Both the position numbers and the translations under genes were made by a program. A model generated the notes under the pieces. That model saw only the letters and a program-made list of their open reading frames with translations. It was not told the origin of the DNA and ran no database searches. Shown in pieces: positions 27,932 to 36,904 of a stretch of 64,000 bases of DNA (position 1 is the first letter of the stretch; the number at the start of each line of letters is the position of its first letter). The DNA lies in NCBI RefSeq assembly GCF_014192115.1, contig NZ_JACHXL010000003.1, positions 62,001 through 126,000 on the forward strand, read 5' to 3'. This DNA is from Psychrobacter luti. Its GTDB lineage: Bacteria > Pseudomonadota > Gammaproteobacteria > Pseudomonadales > Moraxellaceae.

Positions 27932-29155
27932 GTGTCTAGTCGTTCAAAGCCAAGTCATGCACAAGGAAGCCTGTCAGAAAATAGTACCTATGAGCAACAT
28001 CAGAACCCTATTTCGTGGTTTATCTTTGGTTTAATGGCAAGCGTAACCTTTATTGGGATTCTCTCAGAGCTGATGCCGTCGGGTATCTTGCCGCAAATGA
28101 CTGAAGGTTTGGGCGTTGAGCAGACCCAAGTAGGATTTTTGGTCGGGATATACGCGTTGGCATCGGCGATTTTTGCTATTCCCCTCATTAGCATGACGTT
28201 GTGGGTCAATCGTAAGGTGCTGTTGTTGCTGCTATTGACAGGTTTTGCCGTCTCTAATCTGGTCGTCGGTCTTACCTCGTCTTATCCACTTATTGTAACC
28301 ATGCGCATCATTGGCGGTATCTGTGCCGGTATTATGTGGCCGATGATTGCCGCTTATGGCACAGCCTTAGTGCCAGAAAATCTACATGGCAAGGCGATCA
28401 CCATTATCATGGCGGGTAATACCTTTGGGGTGAGTCTAGGTCTACCGATTATGACCTTTATAGGCACACTCGTTAGCTGGCGCACCTCGTTTCTAGTGCT
28501 TGGCGCATTGGGTGCGTTGATTGCCCTGCTAGCAGCTAAATACTTGCCTTCTGTACAGGGTGAAAAGCTTACCCAAAGTAATTCGCCAATAGCGGTACTT
28601 AAAATACCGGCAGTATGGATAGTATTGATACTCACTCTTTTATCTGTGGTCGCCCATTACAGTACCTATACTTATATCACGCTATTGGTTGAAAGCATTG
28701 ATTTTGTCGGCGGTATCAGCTTAGCCTTGCTTATCTTTGGGATAGGTTCAGTCATTTCAGTCATCTTATCAGCCAAGATTATCGATACGCATCTGCGCGG
28801 TTTAATCGTTGCTATGTTGGCTTGCGGTATGATTACGATGCTGTTGTTTGTTTTCTTTAGAGGGACAAATGGTTTTGCACATTTGGCTTTTTTATTATGG
28901 GGACTGGCGTTTGGACCTTTGGTGACGATGTATCAAACCGCCGTCAGCAAGCAGGTGACCGAAGCGAAAGCCGTCGCAACTTCAGTGCAGTCGAGCGTTT
29001 TCAACTTCTCGATTATGATAGCAACGTGGGTTGCAGGATTAATTTTGCTTAATCTACCAGAAGTAGGCGTTTTTGGCATCGTTTATCTCTCTATTCTCTG
29101 TTTCATTCCTGCCATTATTATTACCCTCTTGGTAAAGAAAACACTTGATGCTTAA
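27932..29155 (+). CDS. MFS transporter, DHA1-like (drug or sugar efflux type)
   Basis: A 407-residue transporter with about 12 membrane helices. The start is a GTG at 27932 preceded by AAGGAGG. The first helix (WFIFGLMASVTFIGILSELMPSGILP) and the loop-2/3 region with LWVNRKVLLLLLLTGF fit the 12-TM DHA1 group. Motif C-like glycines are seen in GNTFGVSLGLPIMTFIGT. Relatives export sugars, arabinose or drugs such as chloramphenicol; the substrate here is not determinable. It is a single gene with its own terminator. Confidence 0.88.
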   Translation: MSSRSKPSHAQGSLSENSTYEQHQNPISWFIFGLMASVTFIGILSELMPSGILPQMTEGLGVEQTQVGFLVGIYALASAIFAIPLISMTLWVNRKVLLLLLLTGFAVSNLVVGLTSSYPLIVTMRIIGGICAGIMWPMIAAYGTALVPENLHGKAITIIMAGNTFGVSLGLPIMTFIGTLVSWRTSFLVLGALGALIALLAAKYLPSVQGEKLTQSNSPIAVLKIPAVWIVLILTLLSVVAHYSTYTYITLLVESIDFVGGISLALLIFGIGSVISVILSAKIIDTHLRGLIVAMLACGMITMLLFVFFRGTNGFAHLAFLLWGLAFGPLVTMYQTAVSKQVTEAKAVATSVQSSVFNFSIMIATWVAGLILLNLPEVGVFGIVYLSILCFIPAIIITLLVKKTLDA

Positions 29156-29262
29156 TAAGCGCCTATGGATAAGACTATAAACATGAATCACTGAGCTAAA
29201 TAGCCATACAGGCAATCGCTAATGATGAGCTTTATAAGCTACAAATACCAAAATACCAACGA

Positions 29263-29298
29263 AGAAAAGCCCATTATTAGCAAATAATGGGCTTTTCT
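29263..29298. terminator. bidirectional Rho-independent terminator
   Basis: AGAAAAGCCCATTATT pairs perfectly with AATAATGGGCTTTTCT around a 4-base loop, between the converging MFS (+) and metQ (-) genes. Confidence 0.9.
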
Positions 29299-29372
29299 AA
29301 TTCACTTATTAAATCCTTAAAACACTTGGTTTGAACAAAGCATTTTAAGTCATTAAGTGGTTAGTTCTACAA

Positions 29373-30356
29373 TTATTGAGCAGCAGCTTCTGCGACTGGA
29401 GCAGTAGCTGTTGTAGAAGCAGTCGCAGGGGTAGCAGCGGTATCAGCACCCCAGATTTTTGGGTATTTATAGCCAGGGAAGCTATCGTGAGCATACTTTT
29501 TAAAGGCTTCTGAGTTATAAGCGTTGGTCACGTCTTTCACCCATTTTTTGTCTTTATCAGCAGTTTTGATGGCTGACCAGTTGACATAAGCAAAGCTTGG
29601 CTCTTGGAATAGCGCTTCAGTCAGCTTGATACCTGCATCGGTCGCATAGTTACCATTGATGATAGCAAAATCAACTTCGTCACGCGCACGTGGTAGCTGG
29701 GCAGCTTCTAACTCAACGATTTTGATGTCGTATTTGCTGTTATCGGCGATATCCGATTTTGATGCGGTCAACGGGTCGATATTGTCTTTTAACGTAATCC
29801 AACCTAACTCATTCATCATTACTAACGCACGGGCGAAGTTACTTGGATCATTAGGTGCAGAAACACTCATGCCTTTATAGACGTCGTCGAGCTTAGTCTT
29901 TTTACCAGTATAGATACCAAGTGGGGCTGTCGGTACTTGAAAGACTTCGACCAAATCAAGGTTGTTTTCTTTTTTGAAGGTATCAAGATAAGGCTTATGC
30001 TGGAAGATGTTGATATCTAAATCACCATCAGACAAGGCGATATTTGGACGCACATAATCGGTAAATGTGACTAGCTCAACTTCATAACCTTGTGCTTCTA
30101 ACGAGCCTTTTACTTGGTTACGAACCATATCGGCAAAGTCGCCTTCGGTCGTACCGATGACAATTTTACTATGCTCAGGGTCGATATCGCTTGTCGCGAC
30201 CGTTTCTGTGGTCGTTGTTTCCGTTGCGCCTTCAGTGACTGGCTCTTTGTTGGCTTCTGGTGCTGATGAATTGTTGCAACCGACCAATACAAGACCTGAT
30301 ACGCCAACCGCAGCAAATGCTGTGGCTACTTGACGGCTGATATCTGTTAATTTCAT
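29373..30356 (-). CDS. metQ: methionine ABC transporter substrate-binding lipoprotein MetQ
   Basis: A 327-residue NlpA-family lipoprotein. The lipobox L-V-G-C27 ends a signal peptide. A Thr/Glu-rich linker (about 30-58) follows, then the binding domain, with IVIGTTEGDFADMV, DGDLDINIFQHKPYLD, PTAPLGIYTGK, VSAPNDPSNFARAL and FAIINGNYATDAG. It delivers D/L-methionine to MetNI. The C-terminal ~20 residues form an unusual Ala/Thr/Pro-rich tail beyond the end of the domain (KIWG). It is the last gene of a metN-metI-metQ cluster, 265 bases after metI. Confidence 0.95.
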   Translation of the reverse strand: MKLTDISRQVATAFAAVGVSGLVLVGCNNSSAPEANKEPVTEGATETTTTETVATSDIDPEHSKIVIGTTEGDFADMVRNQVKGSLEAQGYEVELVTFTDYVRPNIALSDGDLDINIFQHKPYLDTFKKENNLDLVEVFQVPTAPLGIYTGKKTKLDDVYKGMSVSAPNDPSNFARALVMMNELGWITLKDNIDPLTASKSDIADNSKYDIKIVELEAAQLPRARDEVDFAIINGNYATDAGIKLTEALFQEPSFAYVNWSAIKTADKDKKWVKDVTNAYNSEAFKKYAHDSFPGYKYPKIWGADTAATPATASTTATAPVAEAAAQ

Positions 30357-30621
30357 GAAACTTCCTTAATAAGGGATGGGAATAGGGGATTGAACGTTAA
30401 CATTAAAAACTCGCATTAAAAAAGCAACATTATGAATAGTAATGCTGCTAAGTTAACGGTTGTTAAGATAGTATCAAAATTAAAGGGAATCAGTTACAAA
30501 GTCAAGCATTTGCTTAGGATGAATCGGCATTAAACCTTGAGCATTATTCATATCGAGCGTTTAATATGAGCGCTTTAAAAGCTGATGATTAATACTGTTT
30601 ATAATTATTTATAGGTAAAAT

Positions 30622-31308
30622 TTAACGCTTATCTAAACGCATGGCGATCCAATTACCCGATGCCTGAATCCCAATAACCATAATCGATAGCATGACAACA
30701 ATAAATACCATCACCTCAGTTTGATAGCGATAATAGCCATAACGAATCGCCAAATCACCCAAACCGCCACCGCCAATCATACCGGCAGCTGCCGAAAACG
30801 ACAGCAAGCTGATACATAAAATGGTGACCGACAGTACCAAGCCAGACCGTGCTTCATTGAGCAACACTTTGATAATGGTAAAGGGACGGGCACCCATCGA
30901 TTCAGTCGCTTCAATAATGCCGCGTGGCACTTCACGCAGGTTTTGTTCAACCAAGCGCGCAAAGTAAAAGGAACCGGCAATCGCTAGTACTAGCGATGCA
31001 GCAATCGGTCCGATACCGGTGCCAACGATGGCTTTGGTAAAAGGACTCATGGCAATCATCAAGATTACAAACGGGAAGGCGCGCATAAAGTTGGTGATAG
31101 CACCAAGAACGCCATATAAGGTCTTATTTTGCAAAAACTGTCGATCACTAGATAAAAATAAGAAAACCCCAAACAAACCGCCGATCACGATGGCGACCGT
31201 CGTTGAGATACCAAGCATAATAAAGGTATCTACAAACGCTTGCCAAATCTCTTTGCGCAGCGCGAGCAGTTTGTCTATCGAGGCGGATAATTCAGCACCA
31301 GTTAACAT
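30622..31308 (-). CDS. metI: methionine ABC transporter permease MetI
   Basis: A 228-residue, five-helix permease of the methionine importer. The ABC-contacting EAA loop is EATESMGARPFTIIKVLLNEA (read as one element near residue 138), and the helix GGGGLGDLAIRYGYYRY is characteristic of MetI. The start at 31308 (MLTGAEL) is set by TAGGAG eight bases upstream; the open frame continues further upstream but overlaps metN in another frame. It begins 17 bases after the metN stop. Confidence 0.95.
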   Translation of the reverse strand: MLTGAELSASIDKLLALRKEIWQAFVDTFIMLGISTTVAIVIGGLFGVFLFLSSDRQFLQNKTLYGVLGAITNFMRAFPFVILMIAMSPFTKAIVGTGIGPIAASLVLAIAGSFYFARLVEQNLREVPRGIIEATESMGARPFTIIKVLLNEARSGLVLSVTILCISLLSFSAAAGMIGGGGLGDLAIRYGYYRYQTEVMVFIVVMLSIMVIGIQASGNWIAMRLDKR

Positions 31309-31325
31309 GTCTATTCTCCTACCTC

Positions 31326-32096
31326 TTAGTCTTCGTGAACCAAGCCTTTGCCAATCGTTGTGGTGGCCTGAATCAGACCGTCGCGAATATCGGCAACCTC
31401 GAGTAATTGCCCTTGATGTAACAATGCTGCTCGATCGCATAGCCTGCGAATGACGCTCATTTCATGCGTGACGATGACGATAGTGACACCAAGCTGTTCA
31501 TTAATATCGCGTAGACAAGTCAATAAGCTGCGCGTGGTCGCAGGGTCAAGCGCACTGGTCGGCTCATCCGCCAATAATACTTTTGGGCTTGGCGCAATCG
31601 CGCGCGCGATACCGACGCGCTGTTTTTGTCCCCCTGAAAGCTGCGCAGGATAATGCCCTGCACGATCGATCAAGTCGACGATTTCTAAGCATTCCATCAC
31701 GCGCTTATGAATATCGGCGCTCGGATAACCTGCTACTGTTAAGTTAAAGGCGACATTATCAAATACCGTACGATTGGACATCAGGTTAAACTGCTGAAAA
31801 ATCATACCGATATTGTGGCGGGCAATACGTAACTCACTGGCTGATAGCGTGGTCAAGTCCGTACCATCTACGATTACTTGACCCGAATCTGGACGCTCAA
31901 GCAAATTAATCAGGCGTAAAAGGGTAGATTTACCCGCTCCCGAATAGCCCATCAAGCCAAATATTTCGCCTTGCTGCACAGTTAAGGACGTCGGCTCGAC
32001 AGCAGTAAACCAATGTGGCTTGCCGTCTTTATCTTTTATAGACCGGTCACTTAGAAAGCTTTTGGTCACATCGTTTAAGACAATCATGTCACTCAT
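31326..32096 (-). CDS. metN: methionine ABC transporter ATP-binding protein MetN, short form
   Basis: An ABC ATPase of 256 residues from the ATG at 32096; a TTG six codons upstream is a possible alternative. Walker A is GYSGAGKST, the Q loop is IFQQFNL, the signature is LSGGQKQR, Walker B is VLLADEPTSALDP and the H loop is VTHEM. E. coli MetN has 343 residues because of a C-terminal NIL (ACT-like) domain that binds methionine and shuts the transporter down. Here the protein stops about 30 residues after the ATPase core (GKGLVHED), and the next gene starts directly. The NIL domain is absent, not frameshifted. Confidence 0.93.
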   Translation of the reverse strand: MSDMIVLNDVTKSFLSDRSIKDKDGKPHWFTAVEPTSLTVQQGEIFGLMGYSGAGKSTLLRLINLLERPDSGQVIVDGTDLTTLSASELRIARHNIGMIFQQFNLMSNRTVFDNVAFNLTVAGYPSADIHKRVMECLEIVDLIDRAGHYPAQLSGGQKQRVGIARAIAPSPKVLLADEPTSALDPATTRSLLTCLRDINEQLGVTIVIVTHEMSVIRRLCDRAALLHQGQLLEVADIRDGLIQATTTIGKGLVHED

Positions 32097-32407
32097 GGAG
32101 GGCTCAAAATTCAATAAATATTTTAATAGTTATGAAGCGGTTGTAGGGTCTCTTACATCATAAAGAGCACAGTTAAAAACAACATTCAATAACCCCATAA
32201 TAAGGGGCGCTAATATAGCATATTATGCAGTGTTTTGGATATGGACATACATGACTAAAGGATAATCTTGGCTTGCTCGATATTAAGCAATGAAGCAATC
32301 AAGATAGGTAGCGCGTAAGTTTATATGAAATAAAGAAGCGCTCAGATAGCGGCATGTATTTTTGAATGTTTTTTTAAGACTGAGTTTTTTGGTGTTAAAA
32401 GACAGTC
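32097..32407. other. 311-bp intergenic region
   Basis: It holds the metN promoter region and the 3' flank of the sensor kinase gene. A small CCCC/GGGG hairpin (ACCCCATAATAAGGGG) lies about 95 bases before metN. I recognise neither a SAM riboswitch nor a MetJ box. TAAGACTG/CAGTCTTA around 32375-32410 could pair but has no T tract on the minus strand. Confidence 0.45.
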
Positions 32408-34576
32408 TTAGTCACGGCTGTCATGGTGATAATGAGGGTCGTGCTTAACGGGTAGTACCACTAGAAATCGAGTATGACCATTAATAGTGTCAGTGAGAAT
32501 ACGCCCTTGGTGAGCGGTGACAATCTGGGCAACCAAGGATAAGCCAAGTCCCGAACCTTTATTTTTTTGCTGCAAACGTACGAAAGGACTAAAGACTTCC
32601 TCGCGTTTATTTTCAGGGATACCTTCGCCTTCATCAATCACTGCCAACACAGCATACTTTGGTAGTGGGCGCGTTGGCTCGGCTTTAGGTTTCTTCAGAT
32701 GTTTACTAAACAAACCTTCTTTACGCGTGCCATTTGCTGTCTCACCATTCTCTTTAGGGCTTTCTTTGGTACTGTCTTTAGAATCTATTTTAGAGTCAGC
32801 TTTCTCAGTATTGTCGTTTTTATCCGTATTTTTTACATTTTTACTGTCTACGTTATCATTTGTAGCGTCGCTGTTATTAAGGCTGTCAGTCGAGTCCTGG
32901 AGATTAGTGTCAGAGCCCACCTGATTTTCAGGAACCACGCGCCAAATGACTTTTTTAATTTTATCGGTTAAATCAGTAGTGAAGCGTTGATAATTGGCTC
33001 TAAGCGAAGGCTCACTAACGGTTCTCGACTCATCATTACTGCTTATGTCAGTGTTTACGTTACTATTTACATCAATAAGTTCTGAGGGCTGGACTTTATC
33101 TGCATCTACGCTCTTATCATTATGGATATTACCATCAGCCTCAATAGTTTCATTCTGAACATCAGTAAGCGCCGTGACGCTTTCACCATTTTTATAAATA
33201 GCGGGAGCAGGTAATAATACTATTTCTGTTGATTCTGCTGACTTAGGTTTTCTGTCGCTAGCGTCAATTGAGTCATCAGTGGCAGTAGAGTCTTGCGCGT
33301 TTTCAAGCTGATTGACGTGATGAGTGATTTCTTCATAAGAGTCAAAGTCTGAGCTGTTATAGTCGACAAAGCTACTACACAGTATGGTCTGCAGTAGGAA
33401 GTCAGGGATATCATTGGCTTCATCTAAGGTTTGCACGCCATAAAGTAGTACAGTTACAGGCGGCTCACCATGTAGCATGGCATTGGTGAGTAGGTTGCGA
33501 ATTAAATGGGTGAGCATGGATGACTGACCATCAATGACGATATGCTCGCCAATCAACGTTGCTTCAGGATAATGTTGCCGCTCTTGATTGACCAAGTCGT
33601 ATAAGTCTAAATGTTCAACTTGCTGTAGCGCATGACCAGCGTCTAATCGGCTGACGAGTAAGATACTTTCAACCAAATCATTCAGTCCCGACAGATCGCG
33701 GTTAATGGCTTGGGCGCGTTTATCGAATTTTTCTTTGGTATCGCTCGGCAGAGCGGCTGCCAGCATATCCATCATCTCAATCTGTAATCGAATACGGGTG
33801 ATAGGTGTGCGTAGCTCGTGCGAGGCGTGTGCCAATAGTAGATTATTAGCATTGATAAGATGTTCGATTTTTTGTGCCGCTTGGTTAAAGCCGCGGGCGA
33901 GTGAGGCAATCTCGTCATTACCGTGCGCATTGACACGCACGCTAAAGTCACCATCACCGAGTTGCGCCATCTGCTGACTCATCTGATTGATACGCCAAGT
34001 AATGGTACGAGCAATCCACCAAAGCACGCCCGCCATAATGATCAGCAGCAGTAAGGTGCCGGTAAATAAGTTTAGCGCAGCCGAGAGTACAGGTTTTTTA
34101 GGAGGTAAACGTGACTCATATAATAGCGTATAGCCCGTACTACTATAGACTTGAGCTTGTTTAGTTGGAGAAGTTTCGGCAAATGAAGGAAAAACGCGTG
34201 ATAATAGAGAGGGCGGCGCAGGCAATTCTAACGGCAAATCGCTGTTGTCGGTTTGCATAAGCAAATGACCTTCGCTGTCATACAAACCCATCTTTGCCTG
34301 TAAAGATTCATCAAAAATATCAAAACTTTTTTTGACCACCGCCAGCATAAAGCGTGACTGTAAGCGATTATCTTTGCTGACAGCGATATTTAGCTCATGC
34401 AAAAACGGGTCTATTTGACCCAAGATTTGCGTGGCTAAGATTTCTGAGCGAATGCCCGCGTCTTTATCGTGAACCAACTGCGTCAATAACACCATCGCTA
34501 CCGCAAATAAGATAAGTGCCAGCATGACACTGGCAAATAGTTTAGCGAATACGGAACGAAAACCCAGCTGCTGCAT
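32408..34576 (-). CDS. BfmS-like sensor histidine kinase with ATPase domain split by a low-complexity insert
   Basis: A 722-residue inner-membrane kinase. TM1 is about 14-33, the periplasmic region 34-165, TM2 168-188, then HAMP (190-240) and the H box HASHELRTP with phospho-acceptor H253. The N box is IRNLLTNAMLHG (N361, N365), the G1 box DEGEGIP (648-654) and the G2 box GSGLGL (674-679). Normally about 30-40 residues separate the N and G1 boxes; here there are about 280. The extra ~260 residues (roughly 380-640) are rich in Asp, Asn, Ser, Lys and Thr. All catalytic boxes are intact, so it should be functional. The start has no strong Shine-Dalgarno. It lies 92 bases after its response regulator and resembles Acinetobacter BfmS, which controls envelope and biofilm genes. 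Confidence 0.9.
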   Translation of the reverse strand: MQQLGFRSVFAKLFASVMLALILFAVAMVLLTQLVHDKDAGIRSEILATQILGQIDPFLHELNIAVSKDNRLQSRFMLAVVKKSFDIFDESLQAKMGLYDSEGHLLMQTDNSDLPLELPAPPSLLSRVFPSFAETSPTKQAQVYSSTGYTLLYESRLPPKKPVLSAALNLFTGTLLLLIIMAGVLWWIARTITWRINQMSQQMAQLGDGDFSVRVNAHGNDEIASLARGFNQAAQKIEHLINANNLLLAHASHELRTPITRIRLQIEMMDMLAAALPSDTKEKFDKRAQAINRDLSGLNDLVESILLVSRLDAGHALQQVEHLDLYDLVNQERQHYPEATLIGEHIVIDGQSSMLTHLIRNLLTNAMLHGEPPVTVLLYGVQTLDEANDIPDFLLQTILCSSFVDYNSSDFDSYEEITHHVNQLENAQDSTATDDSIDASDRKPKSAESTEIVLLPAPAIYKNGESVTALTDVQNETIEADGNIHNDKSVDADKVQPSELIDVNSNVNTDISSNDESRTVSEPSLRANYQRFTTDLTDKIKKVIWRVVPENQVGSDTNLQDSTDSLNNSDATNDNVDSKNVKNTDKNDNTEKADSKIDSKDSTKESPKENGETANGTRKEGLFSKHLKKPKAEPTRPLPKYAVLAVIDEGEGIPENKREEVFSPFVRLQQKNKGSGLGLSLVAQIVTAHQGRILTDTINGHTRFLVVLPVKHDPHYHHDSRD
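32657..33439 (-). other. low-complexity insert-coding segment within the sensor kinase
   Basis: This segment encodes the Asp/Asn/Ser/Lys-rich insert between N and G1 boxes. It is in frame throughout, with no stop and no flanking repeats that would indicate a mobile element. Composition is unlike the flanking domain. It includes a more structured island around RANYQRFTTDLTDKIKKVIW. Confidence 0.8.
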
Positions 34577-34668
34577 TAAATCATCTCTATTATCAAACGC
34601 TCATAACCACTAACTTGGTTTTATTGGCACTATCGCTTAACCTAGCGTCGTTTGATTACATTCGCCAT

Positions 34669-35391
34669 TTAAACTTGATCGGTTGCGAATTGATAACCCA
34701 CACCACGTACGGTAATGATACGTTTTGGCTGACGTGGATTGTCTTCAATAAGCGCACGCAAGCGCGAAATATGCACGTCAATGGCACGATCAATATTGTC
34801 TGAGCTGTCATCGTTTGGCATCGCTTGCCATAATTGCTCGCGATTTAGTACTTTACCAGAATGGGTGGCAAAATAATGCAGCAATTGAAACTGATGCGTC
34901 GTTAGACGTACCGGTTGGTCATCGATAGTGACTTCATGACTGTCGGGAAAAACGCTCAAGCGCCCAAAAGTAAGGCTGTCTGATTGGCTGTCCGCTTGAT
35001 TTGGCTGCTCATGACGACGAATAACGGCACGAATACGCGCCAATAACTCACGTGGCTCAAATGGCTTAGCAATATAGTCATCTGCACCCATCTCTAAACC
35101 CAATACGCGGTCAGTGGTATCACCTTTTGCCGTCAGCATGATAATCGGCACTTTATTAGTCATGTTGTTTTTGTTGCCACGTATTTTTTGGCAAACTTGC
35201 ATCCCATCCATATCAGGAAGCATCAAATCCAGTACGACCAAGTCAATATCACGCTCTTTGGTGTCTAATAAGTCCAAACCTTCTTGACCCAATCCTGCAT
35301 GATGTACGTCGTAGTAATTCATGGTCAGATAATCACTGATTAACTCGGCTAAATCTGGATCATCTTCAATTAGTAAAATTTGCTTACTCAT
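34669..35391 (-). CDS. OmpR-family response regulator (BfmR-like)
   Basis: A 240-residue two-domain regulator. The receiver has phospho-acceptor D55 in VVLDLMLPDMDG, acidic pocket E9-D10-D11, T88 in MLTAKGDT and K109 in IAKPFEPREL. A winged-helix DNA-binding domain ends the protein, with RLTTHQFQLLHYFATHSGKV, NREQLWQ, NIDRAIDVHISRLRALIEDN and IITVRGVGYQF. It pairs with the adjacent kinase. Similarity in order and sequence to Acinetobacter BfmR suggests control of envelope, adhesion and stress genes. AGAGGAAA lies before the ATG. Confidence 0.93.
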   Translation of the reverse strand: MSKQILLIEDDPDLAELISDYLTMNYYDVHHAGLGQEGLDLLDTKERDIDLVVLDLMLPDMDGMQVCQKIRGNKNNMTNKVPIIMLTAKGDTTDRVLGLEMGADDYIAKPFEPRELLARIRAVIRRHEQPNQADSQSDSLTFGRLSVFPDSHEVTIDDQPVRLTTHQFQLLHYFATHSGKVLNREQLWQAMPNDDSSDNIDRAIDVHISRLRALIEDNPRQPKRIITVRGVGYQFATDQV

Positions 35392-35605
35392 AATTTTTCC
35401 TCTAGTTGTTGTTATAGTTTGTTTAACTTGTATTTTGAAAAGTACTGTTTTAAACCTGTATTTGCAAAGTGCTGCTTTAAAAGTACTGCGCCCTTAATGT
35501 TCAATCACTGTCATTTAGCATACGCTATATTGCCTAAACAGGATGTTATTAAACAAGACATGCTTTGTTAATGTTTCTACACAATGTAACTACTTGCTTC
35601 AACGC

Positions 35606-36904
35606 TTATGAAACTACGGCCTTTTTACCTTCAGATTCAACTGGTAAATTTGCTAAACAAATCAAACTGTCATTGGTAATTCCCGCGATCAAATACTGTT
35701 TGGTCAGCGGATCATACTCAACGACCTCGACAGGCTGACGCGTCAAACGTTGGTCTTGTTTAATAATCCATACATTGGCAATTAAAGGCCGCAGCGGCTT
35801 ATAGGGTGGTTTGTGCAGCATAGTGAGATCTACATTATGCAGTGCACGCTTAGGGACAGTGGTACCGACCTGTATTTGTCCATAGTCAACACGTCCTGTC
35901 ACCTTCATATCAGGTCGTATCTGGTGTCGACTGACCTCATTATCAACCACGTTGACAGCAACTAATAGTTGTTTAGGTTGCTGAGTGGTGGTCAGTTTAC
36001 TCACTTGGCCAGTAAACTCATCTATTAAACCTTCAGCAGTAAAATTCACCGTTTGCCCGACAGAGATTTGCGATTCAGCGTCAATGGGAAGGGTTGCGAT
36101 AAAATGCAGTTCCGTCTCGTCACTGAGCTTTAATAAAGGCTGCCGCGCCTCTACTTTCTGTTCGTTTTTAATGTAGAGCTTTTCTACCCGACCAGAAAAA
36201 CTCGCCCGCACCGTGATTAGATTGTATGATTTTTCTGATTGGGCAGCTTCTTGAGTGTTATTTAGTTCGTCATTACTGCCATTGCTAGCCGCACTGTCTG
36301 TATTTAGCTTTTTACTGTTAGCGGCCGTCATTTTTGCATCCGTTTCTACATCATTTTTTGTCTGCTTATTACTATTAGTAACGGTATCATTTGCCGAATC
36401 TTTATTATTAGCAACCGATTGCTCAGGCTTAATATCAGTCTTTTTATTAGCTTCTAATGTGTCTGCTGAATTTGTAGCCGCTGCTGCTTCATCAGCTGGC
36501 TGCTGAATTTGGGTAGTTTGACGACGAACAATAAATAAGGGCGCGCCTTTTTCTACCCATTGATTTTTCTTCACCAATACTTTTTCTACCGTCAGCGCTT
36601 GTTCGGCAATCAGATTGACCTTTTTAATAAGCTCAATTTTACCTTCTAAGCCAAGACTTGGCTGATAACGGGTTGGCTTGACGCTCAGAATATGGTCAGG
36701 AGTCATCGTGATGCTATCAGCGCGAATCAAAAGCGGCGTATTCACCGTCTCGCTATTTTCGGCAGTGACAGGCTCTGATGTTGGAGGGGAAGGTTGACAG
36801 GCGATAATGAACAAAGCACTTAAGAGGTAAACGCTCTTTTTTAAAGGGCTAGAAGCTAGAAATAGCGCACTTGAAAATATCGTGCTTAAACGTTTTGAGC
36901 ACAT
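35606..36904 (-). CDS. lipoprotein membrane-fusion/efflux adaptor (HlyD/RND-adaptor-like)
   Basis: A 432-residue protein from the ATG at 36904 (GAGAGA upstream; in-frame ATGs at 36916 and 36928 are alternatives). A lipobox I-I-A-C36 marks lipidation. The first half-lipoyl strand region is LIAEQALTVEKVLVKKNQWVEKGAPLFIV (in two parts), and the second is ITVRASFSGRVEKLYIKNEQKVEARQPLLKL. A beta-barrel segment follows with VGQTVNFTAEG and the membrane-proximal part. Instead of the usual coiled-coil hairpin, the two half-motifs are joined by ~95 polar Ala/Asn/Asp/Thr/Lys residues (about 131-225). No pump or outer-membrane channel gene adjoins, so its partner is elsewhere. It sits upstream of the BfmR/S-like pair on the same strand. 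Confidence 0.78.
   Translation of the reverse strand: MCSKRLSTIFSSALFLASSPLKKSVYLLSALFIIACQPSPPTSEPVTAENSETVNTPLLIRADSITMTPDHILSVKPTRYQPSLGLEGKIELIKKVNLIAEQALTVEKVLVKKNQWVEKGAPLFIVRRQTTQIQQPADEAAAATNSADTLEANKKTDIKPEQSVANNKDSANDTVTNSNKQTKNDVETDAKMTAANSKKLNTDSAASNGSNDELNNTQEAAQSEKSYNLITVRASFSGRVEKLYIKNEQKVEARQPLLKLSDETELHFIATLPIDAESQISVGQTVNFTAEGLIDEFTGQVSKLTTTQQPKQLLVAVNVVDNEVSRHQIRPDMKVTGRVDYGQIQVGTTVPKRALHNVDLTMLHKPPYKPLRPLIANVWIIKQDQRLTRQPVEVVEYDPLTKQYLIAGITNDSLICLANLPVESEGKKAVVS

Noticed and set aside
31308..31440. N-terminal extension of MetI overlapping the end of metN
   Set aside because: The extension is Arg/Ser-rich antisense-like coding without homology; TAGGAG before 31308 and the family start favour the shorter protein.
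32408..34576. Possibility that the long sensor kinase is two genes or a frameshifted fusion
   Set aside because: A single frame runs through, the N and G boxes are in the right order in the same frame, and no internal start with a ribosome site separates them.
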